64,000 bases of DNA from Rhynochetos jubatus (GCA_027574665.1 CM050655.1:7311170-7375169); one strand, 5' to 3'; positions 1 to 15,149 are shown, counted from the first letter of the stretch. Numbers and translations are program-made. Notes: generated by a model from the letters alone, not told the origin.

Positions 1-1605
1 TACAGCTTACTTCTGTGATTCCAGACGGTTCCAGCACACACTTGTTAAACCTCGCAGCAACTGCTTATGCTGCGGTGGAGGTCCACAGGGAACATAAATT
101 AAATCTTAAAGGGACATTGTCAGGATTAACTGCCACAAAAGAGCATGTGGAAAAATCAATATATTAGACAGCTGTAAAAACAAAACCACACAGCATATCA
201 TTTTGTGTGATTATTAATGAGATTTGATATCCACACTGGGATCAAAAAGAACACTGGCCTTTGTTTCAAGGCTTCTAACATTTTCACATACAACTATTCA
301 CAGTCGTGTCTGCAGGATCCCACTGGATACTACGCAATCTGCTGCTGGAAAACACGACTTTAGTACTATCTTGCTTCTAGTATTGCCAAAACCTGTGTTC
401 TGTTCCACTAATACATTTAAAGATCAGAACAAAGGTAACATTTACTGAAATAATAGAGGGATTGGTTTGTTGGCTGGTTTTCAATAAATTACAGATTGTT
501 TCCATTGTCTCAACTTAAAACCAAAATATAAAGAAACAGAAATTACAATGAAAAATTCATTCAGGAAGAAAGGAAAACAAACCAACCAACCTCCACACAC
601 CCCCCTCTAATCCACCCCTCTGGCTGTGCATCGTGCTTGGTGGTGTTATGCACGAAACCATTCCTTAGGAGTCCATTGGTTTATTCTGGACTTCAAACAG
701 AATCACGGTTTTGAGGAAATAAATGGATAGACAGGCTTCTCTAATTTCTCAAACATTTGCAAACAGATCTGTATACGCACAGGACACATAAGCAGGGCAC
801 ATATGAGTTCAGCATTTTTAGGTGACAACTAGACCTTGAAGTATTGGGTGTTTCCCACTACAGCTGTCTGCAGACATGGTTCCTTTCTGACTGTCACTGA
901 GTTATTAAAGCTGTCCCTTGCGTTCGGTGCAAAGGAATGCCTAAAACAGGAGGTTAGTGCAAACGTTGTCACGTACTGGTGTCCAGTTACTGCCTAGACC
1001 ACATACTAAGGAACAAAGGGTGTTTGTCTATCTCCCACAGTTAAATCTTAAGTAAAACATTTCAGAAACGGTTTTAAAATCTCAGTAACTAGCCCTACTC
1101 TAAAACCTGAGAGAGAAGGATTTCTCTCATAGCATGTCTAACTCCTATGGCCAAGTGTGGTAGAATGAGCGTCGCACAAATTGGCAATAACTTAGACCTG
1201 AGTCACCTCTCAGAGATGTAATTCCATTGATTTCAACTAAATTACTTCTGATCTGTGCTATTGTAAGAAAGAAAAAGGGAGAAAGGAAGAGCTTTCATCT
1301 TGATTTTACATCGGAGAACTCAGTAGCAGTTAGGCTGTTGACTGCAGTGAGTGCCAGATTGAACTCCAAGCCTGAGGAACACAATTTTTAGAAGCTCTAG
1401 TAAATTCTATTGCAGCTCCCTGGGAGCAAAGACTCAGAGAGCCAGTTTCTGCTGGAATGTTGTTGCTGTCCACTGCTTGATCTGCAAACATGAATATGGA
1501 AGGACAACTCCTTACAACAGTGACAGAACAGCCATTACGCTTGGTCTCAGAGCTGACCCTGGCTGGAACCTGAGCCTACTGTTCGTTTGGGTGCTCACTG
1601 CGAAA
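1..1605. other. No gene seen; single-copy-like DNA
   Basis: No exon, RNA gene or recognisable transposon is visible here. Open frames are all under 80 codons and show no domain. The only structured piece is an A-rich stretch at about 571-600 that runs into AACCAACC units; the same kind of A/C-rich motif recurs elsewhere in the window. Confidence 0.6.
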
Positions 1606-2040
1606 TGTTAAATCTTGCGCTATGTAGCATGCATGAATACCAATTTGTTTTCTAATAAATAGAGGAAAAAGCAGTATTTAAATAATCATGAATAATCATA
1701 AAACAAATTGAATGACTCAGCCCAGCATGTTTTCTGGATTCTTAACAATTTGCTATGGCTAATGGTCCTTGCTTTCCCCTCACACCATTAATTTTCAAAG
1801 TCGTCATTAATCTCCAAGAAAAGCATTGAGCTTTGATCATTATTGCTTAATTACATGGAAAAATGGACAGATTGTTAATATTAATTTGCTTTACCACAGG
1901 CCAACTAAGTCATCTTCAATTCTCAGCGCATTCTACAGCGCTGCCATTTTATGCCAGGTAATAATAAATAAAATTATTAATTTAAAGAAAGCTTTTTACT
2001 AGCGAGACAGAAAACTCTTATTTGAGCTCAGGAACACTCA
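1606..2040. promoter_or_regulatory. Candidate conserved enhancer-like block, AT-rich
   Basis: An AT-rich block of about 430 bp with many homeodomain-type cores. It has AATAATCAT twice as a 10-bp direct repeat at 1681-1700, ATTAAT and TTAATTA-type sites between about 1787 and 1885, a TTTGATC site near 1833, and a RUNX-like ACCACAG near 1895. There is no open frame of note and no repeat-family match that I recognise. This density of TAAT cores in otherwise unique DNA is typical of vertebrate developmental enhancers, but conservation was not tested. Plain AT-rich neutral DNA remains a possible alternative. Confidence 0.35.
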
Positions 2041-5000
2041 TATCTTAGTACCCAACTCCTATTGCATGTTGTTTACCATATGTGAGCCCCCAAGGTAAAG
2101 CAATTGCAAGCTTTACCTTGACATTTCTATGTAAATTGCTTGAAGTAATGCATGGAAATCTCGTAAGACAGGTTCTGTCTTTCAGGGAAATGGGAGAACA
2201 TTCTTTTAAAGACCAGAAGGACAAATTTAAGACCAAAGTCGTGAGAGTAAAAGTGGACTTAAATATTTAAAGTCAGAGAAGTCTAACTTTTCAGAGAAAC
2301 AGGGAATTCTCATGTCCTGACAGGCTTATTTGGCAATCTCAGTTTCCCCCTCAGACTTTAGCTGTCCACAAGCCTTCAGGGGACAGCTCGGTGAAAGTGT
2401 CCTGTTTTTTTAATGAGAAACAAATATTTTCAGGACTTGTCACTGCTAGTCACTGAATTACTAAGGGACGAAGAAATTCTGAGTGTAGAGGATAAAAAGG
2501 CAGTTTTGGCACGTACTTGTCACCCAAAGTGTGACAAATTTTGTTTGGGTGTGGTGCCTGCGTAAGGTCTTCTTTTGCTCCTATATCACCTTGAAGGTAG
2601 AAGAGGTGAGGCCTGAGATACTCAAAATCTCTATACATTTAAAGAGTTCTCCTGCCTAAGCACATGAAGGGCAAAGGAAGGGAAAACAGAACTTCCTCAA
2701 CTGCAACTTTAATTCAGGTGGATTTCTATAATATTGGTAGAACAGCTTCCATTAAAGACAGATATTGGCTCTCACACAATGGGGGAGAGGAGGAAGGCAT
2801 TAAATCACAGTCCTCCCCAGGGTCAGGATTGTTCTTCCACACGAATCCTACTTTTCCACCCTTTGGGTTGTACATAAGGTCTGAATCATAGAAATGTGGG
2901 CTGAAAATGACTTGTGGAGACTCCACCACTGAGGCAGGAACAAGTAAGTTGATGTCACCATTTGCTCATCGGACACGGTCCTAAAAACCCCTAAGGGCTC
3001 ATACAACTTGCCCAGACCTTCTACCCATTAAATGAGGGTATTTTGCCTATTTTGTAACTGAAACAAACTAAGTAGCATCACAGGTTCCATGCACTGCTCC
3101 TTAGCCTAGCAGTAACACCACAAATATTATTCCATTTCCAACAAGGTAACCCCTGCTCCCTCGATCCCCCTCATCTGCCAGTCCTCTTAAGCAGAAACAA
3201 ACCCCAGTCCTTCAGCTTTCCCTCACAGGTCATGTTCTCTGAACTTACCACTTCCCAGCTGTCGCTGATTTGAAACATCTTTCACTATGTCAAGATGAAT
3301 TTGTCAGCCTTAATGAAGTGAGGCTGTCCTGAGACACCACCAACACGCTGACCAACAGATTGCTTCTTTGGTCACTGATCTTCCAAGAGAAGCAACTGAA
3401 CAACATTATCCTCAAAGCCAGTCAGTGTTTACCCCTGAGTGACTGACCCAACAATTCATTTCGACATATAATAATAGGTTATTAATTTGTTACATGTTGA
3501 TTCTTGTTTTTAAAACAAGACAGGATGAGGAAGGCTATTGATGAAAGCTCTGCAGTGGAAGATGACAGATGCAGTAAGATTAGAGATGATTCTCCCTTTA
3601 ATGAAAACATTCCTCTTATTTCTTTGAGGCTTCTTTCTTGAAGTGGGGAGAAATCGCTCTTTGCCGCGATTGCTTTCTGTTGCCATGTGATGTACCCTTT
3701 CCTCCCTCTCATTATGAAGAAGTACTTATTTTTCCACTTTAACTTCCTTCAGAGGATAAAAGACGACAACAGTTTGTGTCCATCTAGCAAACAGGGAGCA
3801 AATACTATATCAAACCAGAACTCAGCTGATTTAATTCAGCTCAGGAACATGAGAGATTTGAAGTGAACAATTTTTGTGACACAGAGTAATGAAAAGTCGA
3901 CAACACAAAATGGAATTCTTTTACCATTACAAGCAAGTCTGACAAGTTTTTGGGTCACATCCCCTGATCTAGATTGACTTTTAGAGGCAGAATCCCAAAT
4001 CCTTGTCACTAAGAAAGAAAGGGTATACCTCATCTTCAGGTTCCCTAGCAGAAACAACCAACGTGATGGTTAGGAATTCTTTGGCAGTATCTCTAAGCCC
4101 ACTGCTTTTCACTGTGTAATTTCTAAGTTGTTAATGTAGTGCAATAAAATTCAAGATCTAAACGTTTACACAGCATCGTATTTTACTACATAACTCCCAT
4201 GGCAAGTAAACTAATTCTTAGGCTATAGTATGTAAAGCAAAGGGCCCCAAGGGAAGCCCAGAAGCATACTGAGATCAGATCGATGTATCAGTATGTCAGA
4301 AGGAAAAGGGCAAAAGGAGAGAGACGTCCCTTTCTCCTTCAAGCTTACTCCTTTATCACACCAAAGTCATCAGCACCTCATTTTTTTTTTCTAAGGACAA
4401 AAAATCAGATCAGATTCACACATCAGACTAACGGAGTAGAATTAGGAGATACTAATCCACCGAATCTCCAGTGCTGGATGTTCCTTTCTTCCTCTGTCAC
4501 ATTGTCTGGCCCCTCCCAAGTCTCTGCCTGACCCCAAAACACTGAATCTTTTTCATGATGGCAAGCGTGACCCTATGTACAGTGTTTCCAATGCCTGAAA
4601 TGCCTTTCTTGGTTTTCTCTCTCATGCTGTCCTTCTCTCTTTTAATCTCAGTTGAACAAATCCCTTTTGCCTTTTACTTCCAGTAACTAAGAGCCAAGGC
4701 AGAAAGAGATTAACTGGCCATAGGATGCCTTTAACTCGCTGAAGCCCTGGCGCAGAGTCAGCGCATGGGAAAGTTGACAGGTATTAAAGCTCTGGTACTG
4801 CAAACAGTCAGGCATGTGATTAGATCTTTGCAAAGAATTAAATATATACTTAAGCACTGACAAGATTGGGGAGTACAGCTATTTCACCTGGGGGGAAAAA
4901 AAGATAAATACAAGTGCAAAGTACAAAAAGCCAACGTGGCAATACAGCATGCCTTAGAACTTTTTTTCTGGCACATCCATATTGCTAACCACAAAGCATT

Positions 5001-7262
5001 AAAACAAGTGAAACGTTCAGGACATCTCAGGGGCCAAGAATAACTTTGTATCATATTACTCCTTCACCCAGACTTGGTTATGCTATGGCTTTTGCGTTTG
5101 GGGTTTTTTAATGCGTGTTCGCTCAAATCAACTCCTGGGTGTCCAAGGTGATTCCATCAACGCCACAGATACTAGAGTTTGTGTGCCATGGTCCATAAAG
5201 ATTAGTTGGTTTAGTATCCAAAACTCACCACTCCTCTAAAGCAGCTTCTCACCAGTTCTTAGCGCCTCTACATTTAAATGGCAGAATTTGTCTCTCAGAT
5301 TATTCTAAAATAACCAGTTCTTTCTCCCAGTTAAAATCACTCGCTTCTAATGACTATGTTTTGACTAGTCACACAGTGACAAGTGTCAGAGACTGTGAAT
5401 ACAGTTTAAGGGACACAGTCAGATGGAGGGAGATGACCCAGTTTCAAACTCACCTCTCTTACAAAAACCTTGATGATGCTTATAGGCACGGACTGCACTG
5501 CCAGGGGGTTATGTCCCTTTGCTGAATCACTGGTGCCCAGTGCTCCACTCCCCTACTTGCTCCATCAGCCTGCTACCCTCTGTTAGCCCCATGTCCTCAG
5601 CTGGCAGAGGGGGACACTGCTCCCAGCGCAGCACTCAGCGGAGGCGTGTGGCTGCAGAACCAGAGCTGGCATGCTGGGGAGGGGGAGGCACATTCCAACT
5701 TAAACCCCAAACAAAGTATATTCCTGCATTTACAATCAACTCCTTTCAAGGGTTATATGCACATTTAAGAAGTCACGGCAGACTTGCCCACTGCTGTCAG
5801 CCCATTTGCTTCTGTTCCAAGCTTATTTCACTGCAGCATTTGTTTCATGTTGCCACTAAGAACATGCTTCAGCTATCTTGCTGTTAGTCAGTTAAGTACA
5901 AGGGCAGAGCTAACTCTCTTCATTAGGTCAACAAGGTATGACTGTCCCCAGGTTCCTCAAGGCTCTGCTCACTCACAAATCACTAATTATGCACAAATCC
6001 AGGTGTAATTCTCCTTTACTCTTTGCTCCAGCAGTAGTAATAAATGATTCTGCTTCTTCAGCAGCAGCTGCCTGGAAAGGACTAAATCAGCTCTTCACAT
6101 GTTTTTCACCTGAAATAAAATAGCTAAGTGGTAAAAATAACAAGCACTCCCCATTGCTACACGGAAGCTGAAAGACCTCAAGTGGAGAAGTAACGCCTAC
6201 GTTTGCAGAGGCAGAGAGGGGAAGAAAAAACACCACCAAAAAACCCACCAAAACCCCTCCCTGTTTCACTGGCCAGTCCTGCTCAGAAACTGCTTCTGAG
6301 CAGAAGACCACTGGATAAAACTGAAAAAAAAGAAAACAGAGCCTGATTTCTCAGCCAATTTACTGTCATTTACTTGCTGAAATTGGTCCCTTTTTCCTGA
6401 TCCCTTCAGGGCTGCCACATGAAGTACAACAAGAACTTTCATTGATTCAGGTGATGCACAACAAAGGGCCAGACAGGCATGTTAGACCTTTTGCAGACTT
6501 CAGGCCCAGCAAGTAGTAAAACCACAGTGGCAAAGCCAAGCCTTTTTTTTTTTTTCCCTTCCACTAGACTGGTACTTTGAACTACTCTGGACATCCTCAG
6601 GGAAGACCGTCCTTTTCCTTCTGGATCCTTTCCGGATTGCAGGCAATATAGCAGAAAGTAAGAGCACAGAGGGATAGCATTTGTGATAGCAGTTTGCAGA
6701 AAAAAAATCGCTTTTTTGACACTAAGCCCTAACTTTTCCTGAAGAGCAGCAGAACCCTATAAGCTACATGAGGCCCCGGTGAGGTGCAGAGACAACACTA
6801 CGCTCACGGTGTTCATGCTGTACTACGCAGGCCACCAGGGCTGCCAAGTCAGCCCACCCTGGCAGTTTGGATAACAACACGTTACCTGCCTGGAGCATCC
6901 TTCCCCTATTTACTCCCCCTATTTGGTACACCTTGCACAACTCCTTCAGACAAAGCTAAATGTCATCCACCACGGAGATGCTGTAAGTAATAGAATTCTT
7001 TAGCTCCCTCTTCCAGTGAAAAATCTGTGGTGAAAATGAAAGTAGGAAGAAAATACAGCACTTACACCATGGCTTTTGACATTTTTGGGGAGAATTCTTT
7101 TCATGGGGCTGGTTACAAAGTAGATCAAGAGTATATGCTCAATTTTGATCCTAACAACATAAACCCCATTATACTAAATCATTTTCCCCACAGAAAGATT
7201 TCAATATATATGAAACTGTCAAAAATCTCCATTATACACATAAAGGGTACTATGTTATGTAC

Positions 7263-7278
7263 AAAAAAAAAAAAAAAA
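7263..7278 (+). repeat. Poly-A tract (A16)
   Basis: Sixteen uninterrupted A. No retroposed gene or SINE body is visible just upstream, so it is called a simple homopolymer, not a retroposon tail. Confidence 0.9.
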
Positions 7279-10200
7279 CGTAATATAAAACCTACAGAGA
7301 AATGGGAAAGATAAATGAACATCTACCACAGAGTCTGGGCAATTCCTAAATGGCAAAGGGTCAGAAAAAAGATCTTCAGGTTATATTGTGAAGCATTTCT
7401 ATTATCTTTGTGACTGAGTAGAGCACAGGGACTGCTATCAATAAATGTCCATATATGTTTTATGGTTTGGCTCACTGCAGCCTATTTCGATTTTCACTGA
7501 CGTGCTGAAGAAAAAAACCAACACGCACAAAGCGCAGCCTTGCCAGCTATACAGGGAGAGACTACTAAACGCACTACTCCATACTCTGACTTCAAAACCG
7601 ACAGAATTTAAACCTTCTGAATTGTACATGCATAGAAGCGCCACTACCTTCCTTCATGAGCTAATAAAGAAACCCCAAGGAAACATAAACCATATGCTAA
7701 GTTAAGCACATGCTGGGACATTAGTCATGACTTTGTGTTTCTTCTTTGAATAGCTTTAAAATATTCATGTCAGATAATCATAAAACATCCTGAATTTTAA
7801 AGAGCTGAAAGGCAAAACAACTGATCCTAAAGAGTAAGTTCCCCGTTTCCAAGCACAAGCCTGGATCCACAGGGGTCTGTGTTCTTTTGCTGGCTCCAGC
7901 ACACACCGGCATTGACTGAAACAGTTACACTGAACAAGCTCCAATGTAAGACAGCTCGCAGTGTGTTCTGATCTCTTTGCTCCCTTTGCTCCAGCTTAAT
8001 TCATCTTACCTGAAATAACACGTATTTATTACAGGGGTCAAAGCAAGCCTTTGAACTTGTGACTCAAAACATTTTCCACATTTCAGCCTATAACACTTCA
8101 CAAGCCTCCTCAAGTCCCTTACATAAAGCGAAACAAGGATCACCTACGCTTACGGGTGTCTCTTACACCGATAAGGATCAGCATTATAAAGCATTGACAT
8201 TTTAATCTCTGAAACAGATATAGCACACACAGTTAACCAGTCTGAAGTCCATTGTAAGTCCCAAAGTAATTGCTTTGTCCAAACCTTGAAATCTTTTATT
8301 GCTTCGCTTCCCGAGGACATTTGTCAAACTCAATGGCACACTATTAACATAGATGTTTGTCTTGTCACCAGCTCTTCTTCATGCCCATTTGTTACTAAAC
8401 AGAACTGAAAGCAGGAGGGTCAGACCATCTCCCTAGTCAGCACTGGACCCTAAACCAGTGAAAATGGTGAATTTACTTCCCCATCCATTCTGAGATACAG
8501 TCTCCTCTATCTGAGATGTTTTCCCCGTAGATTTCTGTGGCTACAAACTGTTTAAGACCATATATTCTCACATCTGCCCAGTCTCTGTTCTTCAGATTGT
8601 CCACTAATACCTATAAAGCAGTCAAGAAATCCAATCTTTATGGAAAAAGCCACAGGGATTAAAAGGAAGTGCTCTATTTTGCAGATTTTTGGAGTATTCC
8701 AAAACAGTACCGTAAGTTGCATTCTTTTACCAACTTTACTAGAGAAATTCTGAACAACTTTGCGGAAAACATTTGCCTTCTGTGCCGTTCTGTAGACAAA
8801 GAGTCATTTCTACACCACTTGTCCTTGTCAGGTGCGATTCTTCCCTAGTCTGACCTAGCAGGGCTCCACAAAGTAGCAGTCAAGCAGAGTGCCTTGTCAG
8901 AGCTGAGGAAGATGCAGACCTGCACACGCAAATGGTTTCAGTGAAGTCCCTCCAGCTGTGTGACACAAGAGGCACATACTGTCCAACACAACAGTCAAGG
9001 TGGTGGTCAAAATCAGAACTCGTGACTCATAAGCCTTCTGTTCTCAGATCTACAACAGACATTTTTTGTTGCTTTGAGCTAATTTTGCCACACCTTTCTG
9101 TGACATGGGAAGACCAGCCCTTCCTTCCCCCAGCTTCCACTCCCCTCTTTGCATGGTGACACTGCACAGGTGAAAAAAACAACCCACTACCGAGGGAAAC
9201 ACCTCACTAAGGTAATGATACCCAGCTTCTGGCTAACTTGTAATGCTCCTCAGGATGCCCTTTCATCTTGGTGTGTATGTACACAGCAGCGTGAAGTCAA
9301 GAGAGCTCTGAGTGAGCCTGCTTGGCCACCAGAAGCAATGTTAACTGCGTTAAAATGGCATTCAAAGCTAAGATACTTTGGCTAATACCAGATTTTGCCA
9401 CACTGAGGTATCACTTGGCACACCATCAGCCTGCCGCGCACCACGTTCAGTACAAACGATAGTCCCGTCACATCTAGTCCAGTAATACAATTGCTACATC
9501 AACACTGAAAGGAAAACACAGTTTGGCTGGTGTGATAGAGAGGCTTGAACCTGCAACGTCAGGCAGTCTCTGAGACACAGCCGCACCTACAGTTCTGTCA
9601 AAAGCGGGCAGCAGGATTGGGCTAAAATGCATGTGAAAATTATGTGGTTACAAGCAGGTTTAACATGCGCACTAACAATTCTCCTGGGGCTCTTCTCTGC
9701 CTGGAAAGTCAGCGTAACAATACATGTGGGTAAGCATTACTTTTTCTCTAGAAAGGGAAATCATCATCTTTTTTGGTTTTAATCCAATAAAACATATGCA
9801 TAAAAATAGAGTCCCATGAGAGATCAGCAAAGTCTACATTATACAGCTAAATAAAAAATAATTTAAGAAAAAGCACAAAAAGGAAGAAAGGTTTGATCCT
9901 GCCACGTTGAAAGCATTCTCTCCTTGAATTAACAAAGCATTTCTGCCATTCAAGTTCGTGAATATTCCTCACGGACCTCAGCAGAACTATGTAAATGCTT
10001 GGTGGTAACTGTGTGCTTAAGTGCTGTGCTGGGTAAAAACAGTAGTTGGAGCTCTGCAGAACCACGGATTACGTTTAAATCTTCTGTGGCTGATTTTGTG
10101 CTAGAGTAATGCTAGTGTTTCCCTGAACTACTTAATCCTCTCGTATTCATTCTGATACATCAGAATTGTGTATTTTTATATTTAAGACTAAACATTTGCT

Positions 10201-12770
10201 CCTACTTATCACAATTAGAGACTTCATGAGTAAGAAGGAAAAGGCTTTTTTAGGGCATGGAAGCACTCATTTCTTGACCTTATTTCTAGTATTCTAAGCT
10301 GAAACCTTTTTGCCACTGACAGAAGTAGTGCACGTTCTCTGTATGAGTTTGGTTTTCTAGCAGAAAACTTCTATAAGGAAGGAGTAAAAACTATTCTGTT
10401 TCTAAACATTAGAGATGCTTAACTTGCACGCTAATTCCTTTTCCCGCTTTTCGCTTTGTTTTGCCCTATGCTGACGCTGAAGCTGTAGTGTGCCCACAGC
10501 AATCTCATTTCCATAGAAGTCAGCCATGCCCTGGACAGACAGGCAAAAGGAAACTGAAATAGATGTTTTCCTTCACACAGAGAGGATGGGATGGCACGGT
10601 TCTTTGATAGCTGCACAGCTGAAGCACACTTTCATCCCAGTAGAAAGGAAGTACTCAGTAGGTAACTGAACTACCAATGGCAGCATTCTAGCTACTTACC
10701 ACTGCACAGAGAACAATCAGCCAAGTACAGGCAGGGAAAAAAACCACAAGTGAGAAGCAAATCACAGTTAATAAATCACATGAACAAAGTCATGCAAAGG
10801 AAACAATAAAGTCATGACTACTCTGACACTGCTCTTGTATTGTCTGTACGCACGTTCTTTTCATACACAATTTTTTTTCTGAAACCTAACTGCAGAGGGA
10901 GCAAAACGAGAGGAGACCTAAAAAGAATTCATGTTATTTTTACCTACACATCAAACAAATACGCAGGCAAGAGAACGATTGTGCTATCAGCCTCCCATAC
11001 TTGAATTCCTTTGTGTTGCAGCATACGGTAGGTGGGGTTTTTTTTGTGTGGTTGGGTTTTTTTATATATGTGGACTTACAACAAACCTGCAACTAGTTAA
11101 CTTATTGCGTAAAAGAGGTTCTCAACTTCTTCAGTAACTGTACAGAAAAGATTTATGGGAATGAAGAAAGCGAGAAAGTGAAATGTAAATTCAGGTCAGT
11201 TTGAGCCTTCAGGTGCTTAGTGGATAGGAAAAAAATACTTTTAAAGAAAAACAAATTTACTCAACATTCTCACTTTTCAGCATCATGAGGAATGAATGGA
11301 GGCCAGCAGTGCCCATTTCGTTAAAAATGCAAACCTGTCACATTTGCAGAGGGAAGGAATTTACTGAAAACAGGTCAAGCTGGTGCCACACGCTGCTCTT
11401 ATCCACAAGGTTTGAATAAATATATGACCAAAAGACCCTGACCTGTGAAGTTGACAAAAATGTCACACAAATTTCCATAAACTACATGCAGAGTACACGC
11501 AGAAATGATGCCAACATTAACCTGCAAGGATAGCTGAAAACACTGAAGGACTGAAAAGGTTTAAAGTCTTTTTTTACTTACTTTATTCCACAGTGTTTTG
11601 ATTCTCAAGAAAAACAGCTGTTTCAAAAGTCTTTGTAGCCTATTTTTCATGAGCAGTTCCTGCAGAGTCAGACGCTTCATTTTTTGATGGGATTACAAGT
11701 TTGGCTGATAAAGACAAAAGCAGAAATGCAATACACTCAGAATTTTGTAAGGCTTTAAATTCCTAAGGCATACAGTTAATGGATTAAAAACTAAGTGACA
11801 TAAGTGTTGAAAACAAAAAGAAAATAAGAGGAAAAAAACATTTTTTAGAGGTAAGCATGACTCAACAGAAGTCAGTCCCATTGACAAGACAGTAACTACA
11901 GTCTGAAGGTAAATACTGCACCCCTGCAAATATAACTAGCAGCAAACACCAACAGAATGATAAACCACGAAGGGCAGAGGGCATTCATTCAGAACGGACC
12001 CAAATGCTTGTTAAACCGAGTCTACACAAAACCCCTGAAGTTGTACTGCACCCCAGTGTAAAGTTAGAAACCTGTGAATAAAGACTGGCATCCCTGCCTC
12101 GCACCGCAGCAACTCTAAAACGGTTGCCAAGAGCCAATGTGATCCTTGGTTGCAGGAAAGAGAAGTAACGAGATCGGGAAGTGGTTCTGCTCATCTCTGA
12201 GGCACTGTTGAGACCCATAACAGATACTACACACAGGTTTTAAGGACATTGAAAAATTGAGATGAATGCATAGAAGAGGTTTGAGGAATAGGGACAAAGA
12301 ATAAAAAAATCAGAAAACACTTTTTTTTTTTTAAAGGAGAAAACATGATGGCTCTTAAATTCTGCAGAATAAGTCTAACAAGACCCAGTGACCAAACAAA
12401 AAAAAACACCCAACCAAACCACAAAGTGAGGAAAATTGAGATCAGATAAAGCTTTTACCATTAAGAATGGTAAATGACTGAAGTAAGAAAAGAAATTGCA
12501 GGTTCCCTGTTCCTAGTATCTTCAAATGACTGGATGCCTTTCTGGTTATGATGCTGTTCTCAAACACGGTGAAGGATCACTAGATGAAACCATGGCCTCT
12601 ATTCCCAGGAGGTTGGAAAATTGATTCAACTAGGGACCCTGACATAAGAGGTGATTTCAGCAGTTTGCAGACAGCAACGTGAACTTCCTCGTTTATATCA
12701 TCTCTACAACTGACCCTGTGGGCAGTAGGAAAAACTGCCACCTGAAATTGGGGTTTGAGCTAAGTAAAAA

Positions 12771-12792
12771 TTCTCTCTCTCCCTTTCTCTCC
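12771..12792. repeat. CT-rich simple repeat
   Basis: A short pyrimidine tract made of TC units followed by CCCTTTCTCTCC. It is an imperfect microsatellite. Confidence 0.75.
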
Positions 12793-15149
12793 TTAACTCC
12801 CCTGCCAGTTTCTCAGTGCACTCTCCAAACCACCAGTGCACAGCTAGATCTGCTCCCCACAGCTTTGCTCACACAGCTCAGCTGCTGTTCTACAGCAGTA
12901 AGTTCACATTAAGCTTCTTCAAAATGTGCATCACAAGTGAAGTCTATGAGGTTTCAAAATAAAAAAAATCATCACACTATTGCAGTATACTCTGGCTTAT
13001 ATCGCAAATGCGTCTCCCTACCCTCAACTTCCTTTTATCAAGTTTTGCATATTCCCACTCATGATGGGAACTCATTTCCTTTCATGATGGCCAATACCAA
13101 AGTGGTCTCAAACCAGTCAATCATCACAGAACTCTCATTGTTCTGCCTTATTTTTTCCCTACATGGACATTGATAAAACAGAACTAATACTGTTACGAAC
13201 TTGGATAACAGAACTTGACTTGAGAGCTTATTGTAGTGAAAGAAATGCCTCTTTCACAACAGTATAAAAGTTCAATTGTGTGATTGTGGCCATCATGATT
13301 TAAAAGGATTTCTTTTCCCTCCTGGAGGCATCCACAAAGTTAGGTAAATCCAGAAAGAGGAATTGCCTAGATGCACAGACAGAGTAGCTGATAAAGGAGC
13401 TTTCTGAAAATCTCACCCACATGCATGTGAAACTGCCCAGGTATTAGACAAGGCCACATGTCTGAAATAGCAAAGATGAGTTTATTTCCTGCCTGGTTTC
13501 CAGCTCATGTTATCTACTGAGATGCTGCTGCATGCAGTGACTGCATTTCAGCCTTCTCCCCAGGATTTGGAGAGGGCAGGTCCCACCCACAGCAAGTGAA
13601 AGCACACTGCCAGCTGAGCGTATTCCCCAGGGAGCAGCAGGGCACCATCTTCCCCCATCGCAGTGGGAGTCTTGCTATCTCCCCTTGCTGGAAACCAGCA
13701 GTGAGGCAGCCCTTGCACTGTGAAGAGCTCTGGGATTTCACTGATGTTTACAAATCAAACTTTTTGCGCCAGACAAGGATAAGAATGGTGCATTGTCCAA
13801 ACAGGTTGGCTATTCTTTCGTGTGGCTGGCTCACAGTACTAAGTATAGCTAAAGCACCCTGCTGGGAGAGCAGGCACTCTCAATGCTGATGATGCAGGAT
13901 AACCAAGGAGTCAGCCACCATTGTGCGTTGCACCTGTTTGGGAGAGCCTGCACGGGCAGTCAAAGCAAATCCGGACTACACCAGTCACAGGGGGAAGCAA
14001 TCTTGGAGAAGAGACCAACCCTACAACAAATCAATTGTAAATATCTTGCCAAGCAAAGAAATGAAGGCATTGTTGTTGACAATGCGTGACTTTTAGGGAG
14101 TATTCAAGGAGCCACGAGCATGGTGCACCCACGTTCCCCTCTCCCATGCACCTCGAGAGAGTGCGACTCCCCTGTGACACTGCTACACTCAGCACCATTC
14201 CTCACCTGACCTTTTCTTCGTGAATTTCTTCTCTGGTCCTTGTCTCTCTTCTCACACTGTTACCCATTCCCATCTTCTTGTTGATCACCAGTTTCCAGAC
14301 CTGCCAGGGCCTTCTGGGCGTGTGCCTTTCCTCTTCCTCTCTCTGCTGTCTTGTTTACTGAAACCTCATACTTTATTCTCTCTGCTCTCCTCAGTGATTT
14401 CTTCCATCCTTGTGCATTCAAAGGGTTTTCACACCGCCTGATCTGAGTTCTTAAAGAGATCAAAAATAAGCATGCACAGTTATTTATTTACAACTTCGTG
14501 TGTGTGTGAAATTTAGATTAAACCATAGGCAAATGAGACAAGTAACAGCATCTCCATTCAACAAAACGCCTGTTTGTCCTCTTATACCAAGAAACACAAA
14601 GATTGATTTGTAAAAAGCAGTACTTCCAAAGCATAGTTCAGTGGTTTTTCTTAAGCTGTATTTCATTTGACGTCTTTGATTCTAAATTGCTTTGCTTTCC
14701 TTTTTAAACATTGTCATTATTTTACTATTATGAGGTAGTCCTCATGCCTTTCTCACTCTGGGAATCATCTTGATTTAAGTCTAACTTGTCAAATTAAGCG
14801 CCTGTTAGAAAAACCACAAAATTACTTTAGAGTAGTTAATTTCTTTTCCTTGCGGAGGGGAGGAGTTTGGGTGCTTAGATAAATCATGCCCTGAAATAAA
14901 AAAATGTACATTTTATAGGAAAATACATTTTCCCCCAAGTTCTCCCATGCATTATTTCTCCCTGACAGACAGGCGTTACCAGCCGCCTCCCTGGGCTTCC
15001 TTGTCTCTACACTGCATTCCTGTTCAGTAAATGAGCAAAATTCTGCTAGTGTTTTTACACTGAGGAGAGTGCTTGCCAGACAGACCTTGAGGTCCAAGAA
15101 GAGCAGCCTCCTTCATGAAACATCAGTCAGTCCGGGAGCCATTCCCCAA

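Larger units (their letters stand above)
2041..15149. other. Gene-free stretch with short homopolymers
   Basis: I see no coding exon or RNA gene in these 13 kb. Open frames are below 125 codons, and the longest (5519-5887) is proline/serine/cysteine-rich without a domain. Simple tracts include T13 at 6543-6555, A16 at 7263-7278, T12 at 12321-12332 and a CT-rich tract at 12771-12792. A/C-rich motifs lie at 6221-6261 and 12391-12420, with the reverse-strand version at 11031-11067. The segment 13750-14180 has a more even base composition than its flanks, but I could not tie it to any repeat family. Confidence 0.55.

Noticed and set aside
6829-6846. CTCF-like word CCACCAGGGCTGCC
   Set aside because: Only part of the CTCF core is matched, and single short matches are expected by chance.
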